Below are positions 24,932-34,127 of a DNA stretch of 64,000 nt, piece by piece. The notes under the pieces are model-generated. The model was not told the origin of the DNA, did not search any database, and worked only from the letters and a program-made list of their open reading frames with translations. The stretch spans positions 62,001-126,000 of the forward strand of contig NZ_JBNPMC010000003.1 in the NCBI RefSeq assembly GCF_050313795.1, written 5' to 3'. This DNA is from CAMBRQ01 sp945870325. Lineage in GTDB: Bacteria; Bacillota; Clostridia; Lachnospirales; Lachnospiraceae. The translations under genes were made by a program, and so were the position numbers. Each line of letters opens with the position of its first letter. Within the stretch, counting starts at the first letter, position 1.

Positions 24932-26434
24932 ATGAATATAAAACGGGCAAAACAAGAAATCAAGGATTCCATTGAGGCATATCTTAAGAAAGATGCCGAT
25001 GGAGAATATATGATCCCTGCGATCCGCCAGCGCCCAATCCTGCTGATGGGACCGCCGGGAATCGGAAAGACGCAGATTATGGAGCAGATTGCCAAGGAGT
25101 GTAAGATAGGGCTGGTATCCTATACAATCACGCATCATACCAGGCAGAGTGCAATCGGGCTGCCGTTTATCCAGAAGAAGATGTATGGCGGCAGGGAATA
25201 TTCGGTGACGGAGTATACCATGAGTGAGATCATTGCATCGGTCTATGACAAAATTGAGGCTACCGGAGTAAAGGAAGGAATTCTCTTTATAGACGAGATT
25301 AACTGTGTCTCTGAGACTCTGGCACCAACCATGCTCCAGTTCCTTCAGTGTAAGATGTTCGGCAATCAGAAAGTGCCGGAGGGGTGGATGATCGTGGCAG
25401 CAGGCAATCCGCCGGAATATAATAAGTCGGTGCGGGATTTTGACATTGTAACTCTGGACCGTATTAAGAAGATTGATGTGGAGGAGAATTATGAGGTCTG
25501 GAAAGAGTATGCTTATCAGGTTGAGATTCATCCGGCGATTCTGGCATATCTTGAGATTAGAAGAGACTATTTCTACCGGATTGAGACAACCGTGGATGGC
25601 AAGATGTTCGTGACTGCCAGGGGATGGGAGGATCTGTCCCAGTTATTGAAAGCATATGAGATTCTGGGCAAGAAGGCGGATCGGGAAGTGGTGCATCAGT
25701 ATCTCCAGCACTGGAAGGTAGCAAAGGATTTCGCCAATTATCTGGAATTGTATGAGAAATATAAGAAAGACTATGGCTTGGAGAAGATCATAGAAGGATG
25801 TTATCGTAAGGAGACTTTGGAACAGCTTAAGTATGCTTCTTTTGATGAGCGGCTCAGTGTGGTGAATATGCTGATTGGAAGGCTTGGAGGACTCTTCAAA
25901 GAAAGTTTCGTAGAAGACCGCTATGTGACCCTGATTTACGATTACTTAAGGCAGTATAAGGAGAGCCTGAATCTGGAGGAAACGATCCGACTTGTGGAAG
26001 AGAAGTATGAGGCTTTGAGAAGAGCGGAGCAGCTGACGAAGATTGAAGAACGAATCTGGAAGAAGACGGTGCAGACCTTAGAGCGGTATGGGCAGATGGT
26101 GCAGAAGGAGCATCTGGCAGGGGAGGATGGATTCGTCCTTGTAAAGCGGGAATTCGGCAAGGAGACGGAACTGAGGGAACAGGCAGTAGAACAGGCTGCG
26201 ATGGCGCTGGATCATGCATTCGACTTTATGGAGGATGCGTTCGGAGACAGTCAGGAGATGGTTGCCTTCGTGACAGAACTGAATACCAATTATTACAGCA
26301 TCCAGTTCCTGAAAGACAATGATTGTGATAAATACTACCGCTATAATAAAAAACTGCTGTTCGACGAACAGCAGCAGGAGATCCTGAAGGAACTGGATGA
26401 AGTTGAACAGGATCTGAATACAGCCTTAAAATAA
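24932..26434 (+). CDS. MoxR-type AAA+ ATPase
   Basis: 500 residues. Walker A LLMGPPGIGKTQ near residue 40, Walker B ILFIDEINCVS near 127, sensor I WMIVAAGNPPEYN and an arginine-rich VTARGWEDLSQLLKAY segment. The C-terminal 200 residues are helical and specific to this subfamily. ATP-driven remodelling partner of the VWA protein upstream. Start ATG has CAGGAGATAGG upstream. Confidence 0.87.
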   Translation: MNIKRAKQEIKDSIEAYLKKDADGEYMIPAIRQRPILLMGPPGIGKTQIMEQIAKECKIGLVSYTITHHTRQSAIGLPFIQKKMYGGREYSVTEYTMSEIIASVYDKIEATGVKEGILFIDEINCVSETLAPTMLQFLQCKMFGNQKVPEGWMIVAAGNPPEYNKSVRDFDIVTLDRIKKIDVEENYEVWKEYAYQVEIHPAILAYLEIRRDYFYRIETTVDGKMFVTARGWEDLSQLLKAYEILGKKADREVVHQYLQHWKVAKDFANYLELYEKYKKDYGLEKIIEGCYRKETLEQLKYASFDERLSVVNMLIGRLGGLFKESFVEDRYVTLIYDYLRQYKESLNLEETIRLVEEKYEALRRAEQLTKIEERIWKKTVQTLERYGQMVQKEHLAGEDGFVLVKREFGKETELREQAVEQAAMALDHAFDFMEDAFGDSQEMVAFVTELNTNYYSIQFLKDNDCDKYYRYNKKLLFDEQQQEILKELDEVEQDLNTALK

Positions 26435-26469
26435 GACCATACAAATATTATATGAGGAGGAAATAAGAG

Positions 26470-26817
26470 ATGTTATTCGTACATTATCCAAAATGCAGTA
26501 CTTGCCAGAAGGCGAAGAAATGGTTAGAAGAAAAGGGCGCAGAGTTTGAGGCAAGAGATATCAAACTTGAGAACCCGACCAAAGAGGAATTAAAGGAGTG
26601 GCATCAGAGAAGTGGTCTGCCATTAAAAAGATTCTTTAACACCAGCGGCATGATCTACCGGGACATGGGATTAAAAGACCGCCTGCCGGAAATGTCTGAA
26701 GAAGAGCAGTATGAATTGTTGGCTTCCGATGGAATGCTTGTGAAACGCCCGATTCTTGTGACGAATACAAAAGTCTGCCCGGGCTTTAAAGAAAAAGATT
26801 GGGAGCAGATGATATGA
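26470..26817 (+). CDS. ArsC/Spx-family thioredoxin-fold protein
   Basis: 115 residues. The N-terminus HYPKCSTCQKAKKWLEEKG has the Cys-x-x-Cys found in Spx/MgsR and YffB-like ArsC relatives. RPILVTNTKVCPGF corresponds to the conserved Arg-Pro region. True arsenate reduction is not established, since no ars genes are near; a redox-responsive Spx-like role is possible. Its stop overlaps the adenosine deaminase start (ATGA), so the two are translationally coupled. Confidence 0.8.
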   Translation: MLFVHYPKCSTCQKAKKWLEEKGAEFEARDIKLENPTKEELKEWHQRSGLPLKRFFNTSGMIYRDMGLKDRLPEMSEEEQYELLASDGMLVKRPILVTNTKVCPGFKEKDWEQMI

Positions 26818-27779
26818 TTGCTTCCTCATATGGACAGATAGACCTTCACCTTCATCTGGATGGATCACTCTCTGCCAGAACTATCCTGAACCTGGCAAAG
26901 GAAGAGAATATTACGCTTCCGGCAGATACAGAAGAAGGCTTGTGTCCTTATATTACGGCACAGATGGACTGTAAGAGTCTGAATGAATACCTGCAATGTT
27001 TTGAACTTCCGCTTTTGGTGTTACAGACGGGAAACTGTCTGGAAATTGCCGCCTATGAACTGGCAAAAGATTTAGAAGCAAAAGGGCTGATCTATGCAGA
27101 GATCCGATATGCCCCTGGCTTACATGTAAGGAAAGGCTTAGACCAGGAAGGGGCTATCCGTGCGGTGCTTGCAGGACTTGGGCGCGCTATGAGGGAGAGT
27201 AGGAATGGAATCGTCTTAAGAACCATTCTCTGTTGTATGCGTGGCGCAGATACCCATGCGGCCAATCTGGAAACGGTACGCCTGGCAGCAGAGTATCTGG
27301 GAAGAGGCGTTGTAGCCGTAGACCTTGCGGGTGCAGAGGCTCTGTATCCAACGGGGGATTATGAAGAAGAATTCACCTGTGCAAAGAGGCTGGGCGTCCC
27401 ATTCACCATTCATGCCGGAGAAGCCGCCGGGCCTGAAAGTATCTGGAAAGCTCTTGAGTTCGGTGCTGTAAGGATCGGCCATGGTGTCCGTGCGATTGAA
27501 GATGAAGAGTTAATGAGAGAATTAAAAGAACGTGGAACCGTGTTAGAGATGTGTCCGATCAGTAATCTTCAGACGAAAGCCATAGAAGATATCAGGGATT
27601 ATCCGTTAAGAACATATCTTGAGCAGGGGATCAAAGTGACCATCAATAGTGACAACATGACGGTTTCGAATACCTGGGCGGGCAAAGAATTCGAATATCT
27701 GTTTCAATATTATGGACTGACAGAAGCGGAAGCCGGACTTTTGCAGGAAAATGCGAAGGCTGCAGCATTTGATCTGTGA
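26814..27779 (+). CDS. add: Adenosine deaminase
   Basis: 321 residues from ATG 26814 (GGGAG at 26801-26805; a TTG at 26799 is unlikely). Converts adenosine to inosine in purine salvage. Zinc ligands and catalytic motifs: IDLHLHLDGSL near residue 7, FTIHAGEAAGPESI with the catalytic His and Glu, RIGHGVRA, LEMCPISNLQTKAI and VTINSDNMTVS with the zinc Asp. Slightly shorter than the 330-350 residue bacterial average but complete. Confidence 0.93.
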   Translation: MIASSYGQIDLHLHLDGSLSARTILNLAKEENITLPADTEEGLCPYITAQMDCKSLNEYLQCFELPLLVLQTGNCLEIAAYELAKDLEAKGLIYAEIRYAPGLHVRKGLDQEGAIRAVLAGLGRAMRESRNGIVLRTILCCMRGADTHAANLETVRLAAEYLGRGVVAVDLAGAEALYPTGDYEEEFTCAKRLGVPFTIHAGEAAGPESIWKALEFGAVRIGHGVRAIEDEELMRELKERGTVLEMCPISNLQTKAIEDIRDYPLRTYLEQGIKVTINSDNMTVSNTWAGKEFEYLFQYYGLTEAEAGLLQENAKAAAFDL

Positions 27780-27837
27780 TTTCAAGAGTGTGCTATGCTT
27801 GATTCGTGATGTTTTCGTAATGCAATACGTTAAAGTA

Positions 27838-27866
27838 TTGAAATACCCTTCCTTTTGTGATAGAAT
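27838..27866 (+). promoter_or_regulatory. Predicted promoter of aroE
   Basis: TTGAAA at 27838-27843, 17-nt spacer, TAGAAT at 27861-27866. An inverted repeat CAATAC/GTATTG (27823-27840) touches the -35 box and could bind a regulator. Confidence 0.5.
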
Positions 27867-27926
27867 AAGAAATTGCCAAAGGCAAGAAAGCAATGAGTTC
27901 ACTGATTTAGGAGGAAGACAACATAA

Positions 27927-28862
27927 ATGGACACACGTATTTCTGGAAAAACAAGACTAATGGGAGTATTCGGAACACCGATCAAGCATTCGGGTTCTCC
28001 GATTATATATAATTTCTGTTTTGATTATTATGGGATTGACTGTGCGTATCTGGCATTTGACTGTGATGCGTCGCAGGTGAAGGATTCGCTGGCGGCCATG
28101 CGCCGTTTGAATATGCGCGGGGCGAATGTTACCATGCCGTGCAAGCAGGAAGTGGCCCGCAATATGGATCGATTATCACCAGCGGCCAAATTCATCGGCG
28201 CGGCGAATACCATCGTGAATGACAACGGTGTGCTGACCGGGCATATCACGGATGGAATGGGCGTTGTGCTGGATCTGAAGGATCATGGAAAATCCATCGT
28301 AGATAAAGATATTGTACTTTTGGGTGCCGGAGGCGCTGCAACAGCGATCATGGTACAGTGTGCGCTGGATGGGGCGAAGTCGGTGACAGTGTTCAATCGC
28401 AGTGCCGAAGGATTAGAGAAAGCAAGAAGGATCGGTGAAAATATGATGAATGACGGTGTGCCGTGCAAGATGGAATACCACCTGATCTCTGAATCGGAGC
28501 TGATGCATGATATGATTCGCAAAGCGGACGTGCTGATCAATGGAACTTCTGTTGGAATGCGTCCGGTGATGGAAGGAGTATCTCTGGTAACGGATATGAC
28601 TGCGTTCCATGAGAATCTGGTAGTCTATGATATTATCTACAATCCGCTGGTAACAAAGCTGATGAGCGATGCAGTGGCGAATGGCTGCAAAGAAGAGAAT
28701 GTCATCGGCGGTAAGGGGATGCTGCTCTGGCAGGGCGCAGGCGCTTTCAAGTTATTTTCCGGACTTGATATGCCGGCACAGGAATTGAAAGCATTCCTCG
28801 CAAAAAGAGAAGCGGAAGGTGTAGAGCCGCTTCAGGATATTGCGGAGAATGTGCCGTACTAA
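27927..28862 (+). CDS. aroE: Shikimate dehydrogenase
   Basis: 311 residues. Reduces 3-dehydroshikimate with NADPH in aromatic amino acid synthesis. GVFGTPIKHSGSP is the substrate-binding N-terminus. NVTMPCKQEV carries the catalytic Lys, with Cys where many family members have His. GAANTIVNDNG, the NADP motif VLLGAGGAATAIM, INGTSVGM and DIIYNPLVTKLM follow. About 25-40 residues longer than standard AroE, so a quinate/shikimate (YdiB-like) preference cannot be excluded. AGGAGG lies 12 nt before the ATG. The aroQ-aroK fusion lies elsewhere, at 54983. Confidence 0.92.
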   Translation: MDTRISGKTRLMGVFGTPIKHSGSPIIYNFCFDYYGIDCAYLAFDCDASQVKDSLAAMRRLNMRGANVTMPCKQEVARNMDRLSPAAKFIGAANTIVNDNGVLTGHITDGMGVVLDLKDHGKSIVDKDIVLLGAGGAATAIMVQCALDGAKSVTVFNRSAEGLEKARRIGENMMNDGVPCKMEYHLISESELMHDMIRKADVLINGTSVGMRPVMEGVSLVTDMTAFHENLVVYDIIYNPLVTKLMSDAVANGCKEENVIGGKGMLLWQGAGAFKLFSGLDMPAQELKAFLAKREAEGVEPLQDIAENVPY

Positions 28863-28900
28863 TATATTGTAAGAAAGTGATAAAAAATATCAGGTTTTGG

Positions 28901-28929
28901 TTGACAGTCCTGCGTAGAATCCATATAAT
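28901..28929 (+). promoter_or_regulatory. Strong predicted promoter of the manganese riboswitch-mntP unit
   Basis: Consensus TTGACA at 28901-28906 and TATAAT at 28924-28929 with a 17-nt spacer. Confidence 0.85.
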
Positions 28930-28935
28930 AACAAT

Positions 28936-29057
28936 TACGGTAAGGGAGTAGTTGGCGCATTTTGCGTAGTTTTGTCAACATACTGATGCATCTGCATCTG
29001 GCATGACTTTAAATGATGAGACTTATCCGTGGACAAGCCACGGATAGGTCTTTTTTT
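28936..29057 (+). ncRNA. yybP-ykoY manganese riboswitch with terminator
   Basis: Contains the conserved aptamer segments GGTAAGGGAGTAGTTGG near 28940 and AATGATGAGACTTAT near 29012, which form the manganese-binding loops in this class. They are followed by a terminator stem GACTTATCCGTGG (29020-29032) / CCACGGATAGGTC (29038-29050) and seven T. The first strand of the terminator includes the aptamer's GAGAC segment, so manganese binding would release the terminator. The downstream manganese exporter gene fits the known role of this class. Confidence 0.88.
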
Positions 29058-29119
29058 GCGAAAGCATCCAAAGGGAACTGTCGATGGCAGATCCTGCAGG
29101 TGTATGAGATAGAGTCTTA
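29057..29119 (+). repeat. Short structured repeat S1 (upstream of mntP)
   Basis: Shares with S2 and S3 a TTGCRAAAGCATCC start, a hairpin GGAACTG...GGCAGATCC and GGTGYAT. An outer pairing of GCA(T)CC with GGTG(C/T) is possible. It lies between the riboswitch terminator and the mntP start, same strand. Confidence 0.65.
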
Positions 29120-29191
29120 AGAATCACAAAAAGACCTCCTTTGGTTAGGAATGTCAAAAATACTTTGAGAGCAAAATAGGAGAGAAGAATC

Positions 29192-29764
29192 ATGAGTTTG
29201 GTAGAATTATTCTTAATTGCGGTAGGATTATCAATGGATGCTTTCGCGGTGTCTGTCTGTAAGGGCCTTGCGATGAAGCGGTGTACGTGGAGCAAGGCAG
29301 GACTTGTTGGATTGTATTTTGGAGCGTTTCAGGCAATCATGCCATTGGTGGGTTATATATTAGGAGTACAGTTTAAGGATATTATCACTTCTATTGACCA
29401 CTGGATTGCATTCATTCTGCTTGGAATCATTGGTGCGAATATGATCAGGGAAGCAGTTGGTGATGCGGATGAGTGCGAAGGGGCGGATGAGTCTCTGGAT
29501 GTGAAGACGATGCTGGGATTGGCAGTGGCAACCAGTATCGATGCACTTGCAGTTGGCGTGACATTTGCCTTTTTGCAGGTAGATATTGTGCCTGCGGTAA
29601 GTTTTATTGGCGTGATTACATTTACTTTATCCGTCGCAGGTGTTAAAATAGGCAATATATTCGGAACAAAATACCAGGCAAAGGCAGAGATTGCAGGGGG
29701 AATTATCCTGATTCTTATGGGATGTAAGATTCTGCTTTCGCATCTGGGGATCATTGCAATCTAG
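29192..29764 (+). CDS. mntP: Manganese efflux pump
   Basis: 190 residues, six predicted membrane helices. Exports Mn2+ across the cytoplasmic membrane. Conserved acidic membrane motifs are present: [17 protein letters not shown] near the N-terminus and the repeated [14 protein letters not shown] in the second half, the internal duplication typical of MntP. ATG is preceded by AGGAGAGAAG. Controlled by the riboswitch upstream. Confidence 0.95.
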   Translation: MSLVELFLIAVGLSMDAFAVSVCKGLAMKRCTWSKAGLVGLYFGAFQAIMPLVGYILGVQFKDIITSIDHWIAFILLGIIGANMIREAVGDADECEGADESLDVKTMLGLAVATSIDALAVGVTFAFLQVDIVPAVSFIGVITFTLSVAGVKIGNIFGTKYQAKAEIAGGIILILMGCKILLSHLGIIAI

Positions 29765-29784
29765 AAAAAGTGAGGAGTAGGACG

Positions 29785-30741
29785 ATGAAGTGGAATCAGT
29801 TTCGTTTGACAACAACGACAGAGGCAGAAGATATTGTCAGCAGTATGTTGATGGACTTAGGGATACAGGGAGTACAGATTGAAGATAAGATCCCATTAAC
29901 ACAGGAAGATAAGGAGCAGATGTTTGTTGACATTTTGCCGGATATACCGGATGATGATGGCAAGGCTTATCTGACTTTCTATCTGGATGAAGATGAGGAT
30001 AAGGCGCCTATTCTTTTGAGAGTGAGACAAGAACTGGAAGAGATGCGCAAGTTCCTGGATGTGGGAGAATGTATCATTGAGGAATCCCAGACAGAGGATG
30101 TGGACTGGGTGAATAACTGGAAGCAGTATTTTCATCAGTTTTATATTGACGATATCTTAATCATCCCATCCTGGGAGAAGGTAGAGGCGAAAGACAGTGA
30201 TAAACTGGTCATTCATATTGATCCTGGCACAGCGTTTGGTACAGGTATGCACGAGACGACGCAGTTGTGTATCCGCCAGTTAAAGAAATATGTAACCGAA
30301 GATACGGAGATCCTGGATGTGGGATGCGGAAGCGGCATTTTGGGAATGCTTGCCCTTAAGTTCGGCGCAAAGCATTCAGTTGGAACAGACCTTGACCCTT
30401 GTGCAATCGATGCCACCCATGAGAATATGGAAGTAAATGGAATCCGAAAGGATCAGTATGAAGTCATGATCGGCAATATTATTGATGACAAGGAGATCCA
30501 GGACAAGGCTGGCTATGAGAAATACGATATCGTGGCAGCCAATATTCTGGCTGATGTGCTGGTACCGCTGACTCCTGTGATTATTCATCAGATGAAGAAA
30601 GGTGGAATCTATATCACCAGCGGCATCATTGATGATAAGGAAAAGGTTGTGGTAGAAGCAGTAGAAGCGGCAGGACTGGAAGTGCTGGAAGTGAATCATC
30701 AGGGAGAATGGGTGTCCGTAACCGCAAGAAAGAACGAATGA
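29785..30741 (+). CDS. prmA: Ribosomal protein L11 methyltransferase
   Basis: 318 residues from ATG 29785 (GAGGAG at 29772-29777; GTG 29770 overlaps that site). Trimethylates ribosomal protein L11. N-terminal recognition domain with DWVNNWKQYFHQF. The methyltransferase domain has GTAFGTGMHETTQLC, motif I ILDVGCGSGILGMLALKFGA and VAANILADVLVPL. Followed by rsmE, a common pairing. Confidence 0.95.
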   Translation: MKWNQFRLTTTTEAEDIVSSMLMDLGIQGVQIEDKIPLTQEDKEQMFVDILPDIPDDDGKAYLTFYLDEDEDKAPILLRVRQELEEMRKFLDVGECIIEESQTEDVDWVNNWKQYFHQFYIDDILIIPSWEKVEAKDSDKLVIHIDPGTAFGTGMHETTQLCIRQLKKYVTEDTEILDVGCGSGILGMLALKFGAKHSVGTDLDPCAIDATHENMEVNGIRKDQYEVMIGNIIDDKEIQDKAGYEKYDIVAANILADVLVPLTPVIIHQMKKGGIYITSGIIDDKEKVVVEAVEAAGLEVLEVNHQGEWVSVTARKNE

Positions 30742-30802
30742 TACAGCCAAACATAGTACTGCCTATAAAGAATGAATCAGTAAAGGATGAGGAGTCAGGA
30801 AG

Positions 30803-31540
30803 ATGCAGCATTTTTTTGTGACGCCTTCGCAGGTGAAAGAGAAGAAGATCTATATTGAAGGTTCTGATGTGAACCATATGAAGAATGTTCTCAGGATGCG
30901 GATTGGCGAGGAACTTGTGGTAAGTGATGGGAACAATCTTCAGTATCGGTGTGCCGTCGAAGGATATGAAGAGGGAATTGCCGTATTAGAGATCTTGGAG
31001 GAATTGCCTGTGGATACGGAACTTCCTTCGTGCATCTATCTGTTTCAGGGATTGCCGAAGCAAGATAAGATGGAACTTATTGTACAGAAAGCAGTAGAAC
31101 TTGGCGCCTGTCAGATTGTGCCGGTAGCAACGAAGCGTGCCGTGGTAAAACTGGATGAGAAGAAAGCAGCTAAGAAGGTGGAACGGTGGCAGCAGATTGC
31201 AGAAAGTGCGGCAAAGCAGGCTGGACGCGGAGTAATTCCGGAAGTGGCACGCGTGATGTCTTATAAAGAAGCTTTGAAGTGTGCAGAAGGGCTGGATGTA
31301 GTGCTGATTCCGTATGAATTAGCCGAAGGTATGGAAGAGACCAGGAAAGTGATAGAAGCCATCCGACCTGGACAATCTGTGGGAATCTTCATCGGTCCGG
31401 AAGGCGGGTTCGAGAAAGAAGAAGTGGAACTGGCTATGGAATATGGGGCAAAGGCAATCACTCTTGGTAAGAGGATTCTTCGGACAGAGACGGCTGGACT
31501 TACTACATTATCCGTCTTAATGTTCCATTTGGAAGGGTAA
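30803..31540 (+). CDS. rsmE: 16S rRNA (uracil-1498-N3)-methyltransferase
   Basis: 245 residues. SPOUT-class enzyme with N-terminal PUA-like part (HHMKNVLRMRIGEE-type segment) and the knot signatures GIFIGPEGGFEKEE and LGKRILRTETA near the C-terminus. Methylates U1498 of 16S rRNA. Sits in the prmA-rsmE-cysteine desulfurase-thiI series. Confidence 0.95.
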   Translation: MQHFFVTPSQVKEKKIYIEGSDVNHMKNVLRMRIGEELVVSDGNNLQYRCAVEGYEEGIAVLEILEELPVDTELPSCIYLFQGLPKQDKMELIVQKAVELGACQIVPVATKRAVVKLDEKKAAKKVERWQQIAESAAKQAGRGVIPEVARVMSYKEALKCAEGLDVVLIPYELAEGMEETRKVIEAIRPGQSVGIFIGPEGGFEKEEVELAMEYGAKAITLGKRILRTETAGLTTLSVLMFHLEG

Positions 31541-31586
31541 GAACATAATCTAGTAGTAAGAAAATAAAAAGCAGGAAGTGGAATCA

Positions 31587-32744
31587 ATGAAAGAAGTATA
31601 TTTAGATAATTCGGCAACGACCCAGGCTTATGAAAGTGTTGGGGAACTTGTTAAAAAGGTAATGTGTGAAGATTATGGCAATCCATCCTCCATGCACGCC
31701 AAAGGCGTTGCGGCGGAGAAATATATAAAAGAAGCAAAAGAGACGCTTGCGAAGATCTGGAAAGTTCAGGAGAAGGAGATCTTCTTCACCTCCGGCGGAA
31801 CAGAGAGTGACAATCTGGCATTGATTGGTGCGGCTCGTGCGAATCACCGGGCAGGCAACCATCTGATTACATCATCGATCGAGCATCCGGCGATCATTAA
31901 CACAATGCGTTATCTGGAGGAACAGGGCTTCAGGGTTACGTATCTTCCGGTCGACCGCTATGGCAGAATTAAGTTAGATGCATTGAAAGAAGCGCTGTGC
32001 GAGGATACCATTCTCGTATCTGTGATGTATGTGAATAATGAGGTTGGCTCTGTCCAGCCGATTCAGGAAGCAGCAAGTATTGTGAAGGCATACAACAAGA
32101 ATATCCTGTTCCATGTGGATGCAGTCCAGGGATTCGGCAAGTACCGGATCTATCCGAAGAAGTTAAAAGTAGATATGTGTTCCATCAGCGGCCATAAGAT
32201 CCACGGACCAAAGGGGATTGGAGCATTGTATATTGGTGAACACGTAAAGATCAAGCCGATCGTGTTTGGCGGAGAGCAGCAGAAGAATATCCGGTCCGGT
32301 ACGGAAAATGTCCCGGGAATTGCAGGGTTGTCTCTGGCGGCAAAGACAATCTATCAGGATCTGGATGAAAAAGTAGCAGGAATGCGGCAGTTGAAACAGC
32401 ATTTTATTGATGGTGTCAGCCAGATTGAGAATACGACGATTCACGGTCTGTATGACGAGACTTCCGCACCGCATATTATCAGTGTGGGATTCGCAGGAAT
32501 CCGAAGCGAAGTACTGCTGCATGCGTTGGAAGAAAAAGGGGTCTATGTATCTTCCGGTTCTGCATGTTCATCCAATCACCCGCAGGTCAGCGGTGTGTTG
32601 AAGGGAATCGGAGCCAAGCAGGAATTCCTGGATGCGACTCTCCGGTTCAGTATGTCAGAATTTACAACCTTGGAAGAGATTGACTATACGCTGGATACCT
32701 TATATAATATAGTTCCGATGTTGAGAAAATATACGAGACATTAA
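31587..32744 (+). CDS. Cysteine desulfurase (NifS/IscS family)
   Basis: 385 residues from ATG 31587 (CAGGAAG upstream; GTG 31578 less likely). PLP enzyme that transfers sulfur from cysteine. FTSGGTESDNLAL, HVDAVQGFGKY, the PLP Lys in SISGHKIHGPKG and the catalytic Cys in SSGSACSSNHPQ are present. Its position directly before thiI, which has no rhodanese domain here, suggests it is the NifZ-type sulfur donor for tRNA 4-thiouridine. Confidence 0.93.
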   Translation: MKEVYLDNSATTQAYESVGELVKKVMCEDYGNPSSMHAKGVAAEKYIKEAKETLAKIWKVQEKEIFFTSGGTESDNLALIGAARANHRAGNHLITSSIEHPAIINTMRYLEEQGFRVTYLPVDRYGRIKLDALKEALCEDTILVSVMYVNNEVGSVQPIQEAASIVKAYNKNILFHVDAVQGFGKYRIYPKKLKVDMCSISGHKIHGPKGIGALYIGEHVKIKPIVFGGEQQKNIRSGTENVPGIAGLSLAAKTIYQDLDEKVAGMRQLKQHFIDGVSQIENTTIHGLYDETSAPHIISVGFAGIRSEVLLHALEEKGVYVSSGSACSSNHPQVSGVLKGIGAKQEFLDATLRFSMSEFTTLEEIDYTLDTLYNIVPMLRKYTRH

Positions 32745-32855
32745 ACGTAGATATTACAGTATTAGATATCGCAGCATTAGATATCCCATGATTGCGATGC
32801 GGTAAAGTTAAGACAATGATAAAGTTTCAGGATGCATAAAGTAGGAGAATAGAAG

Positions 32856-34037
32856 ATGAGATTTCATACATTTTTGTTAAAGTACGGAGAGATAGGAATT
32901 AAAGGAAAGAACCGATATCTGTTTGAAGATGCGCTCGTCAGACAGGTACGGTTCGCCCTGAAAGATGTGGACGGCCAGTTCCAGGTGCATAAGTCACAGG
33001 CAAGAATCTATGTAGACTGTGAAGGAGACTATGATTATGAGGATACAGTAGAGCACCTGAAGAGAGTGTTCGGTCTGGTGGGAATCTGCCCGGTTGTCCG
33101 TATGGAGGATCAGGGGTTTGAACAGTTGAAGAAAGATGTAGTTGCATACATGGATGAGATGTATCCGGACAAGAACCTGACATTCAAGGTGGAGTCCAGA
33201 CGTGCAAGGAAGTCCTATCCGAAGAATTCTATGGAGATCAACTGTGATCTGGGCGAAGCGATATTGGAAGCATTCCCAGAGACGAAGGTGGATGTTCACC
33301 ATCCGGATGTGATGCTGAATGTGGAAGTGAGAAATGAAATCTATGTCTATTCCCAGATTATTCCGGGAGCAGGCGGAATGCCGGTGGGAACCAATGGAAG
33401 CGCGATGCTTCTTCTGTCCGGCGGTATCGACAGCCCGGTAGCAGGATACATGATCTCCAAGAGAGGCGTCAGTATTGAGGCGACTTATTTCCATGCGCCA
33501 CCGTATACCAGTGAACGTGCAAAACAGAAGGTTGTGGATCTGGCAAGAATCGTATCCAGATATTCAGGACCGATCAAACTGCATGTGGTGAATTTTACAG
33601 ATATACAGTTGTATATCTACGATCAGTGTCCACATGATGAACTGACAATCATCATGAGACGGTATATGATGCGGATCGCAGAGCATTTTGCGAAGAAAGA
33701 CGGTTGTCTGGGGCTGATTACCGGGGAGAGTATCGGACAGGTGGCAAGTCAGACCATGCAGAGCCTGGCGGCAACCAATGATGTATGTACGATGCCGGTG
33801 TATCGTCCGGTGATCGGATTCGACAAGCAGGAGATCGTGGATATCTCGGAGAAGATTGATACTTATGAGACGTCTATCCAGCCATTTGAGGATTGCTGTA
33901 CGATCTTCGTGGCAAAGCATCCGGTTACCAAGCCGAATGTAGAGGTGATCCGGCGTTCGGAGGAGAAGTTAAGTGAGAAGATTGACCAGTTGGTGCAGGA
34001 AGCAATCGATACGGTAGAGATTATTGAGGTGAAATAA
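32856..34037 (+). CDS. thiI: tRNA 4-thiouridine synthase
   Basis: 393 residues: ferredoxin-like and THUMP domain (about 1-165), then a PP-loop ATPase with LLLSGGIDSPVAGYM near 188 and GESIGQVASQTMQSL. EDCCTIFVAKHPVTKP is at the C-terminus. The rhodanese extension of the enterobacterial protein is absent, as usual in Firmicutes, so sulfur should come from the adjacent cysteine desulfurase. Terminator follows. Confidence 0.94.
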   Translation: MRFHTFLLKYGEIGIKGKNRYLFEDALVRQVRFALKDVDGQFQVHKSQARIYVDCEGDYDYEDTVEHLKRVFGLVGICPVVRMEDQGFEQLKKDVVAYMDEMYPDKNLTFKVESRRARKSYPKNSMEINCDLGEAILEAFPETKVDVHHPDVMLNVEVRNEIYVYSQIIPGAGGMPVGTNGSAMLLLSGGIDSPVAGYMISKRGVSIEATYFHAPPYTSERAKQKVVDLARIVSRYSGPIKLHVVNFTDIQLYIYDQCPHDELTIIMRRYMMRIAEHFAKKDGCLGLITGESIGQVASQTMQSLAATNDVCTMPVYRPVIGFDKQEIVDISEKIDTYETSIQPFEDCCTIFVAKHPVTKPNVEVIRRSEEKLSEKIDQLVQEAIDTVEIIEVK

Positions 34038-34056
34038 AAGCAAGCGTCAGAAAGCA

Positions 34057-34093
34057 TAAAAAGACCGGACCTCATAAAAAGTCCGGTTTTTTG
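34057..34093. terminator. Bidirectional terminator between thiI and the HPr-like gene
   Basis: ACCGGAC (34064-34070) / GTCCGGT (34081-34087) with A run before and T run after; lies between convergent genes. Confidence 0.8.
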
Positions 34094-34127
34094 CTTTCAT
34101 CTCACATTAGGAAATGTCTCTTCGATT

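Noticed and set aside
27823..27840. Terminator after the adenosine deaminase gene
   Set aside because: CAATAC/GTATTG is a short AT-rich repeat with no T run. It overlaps the aroE -35 box and may be an operator instead.
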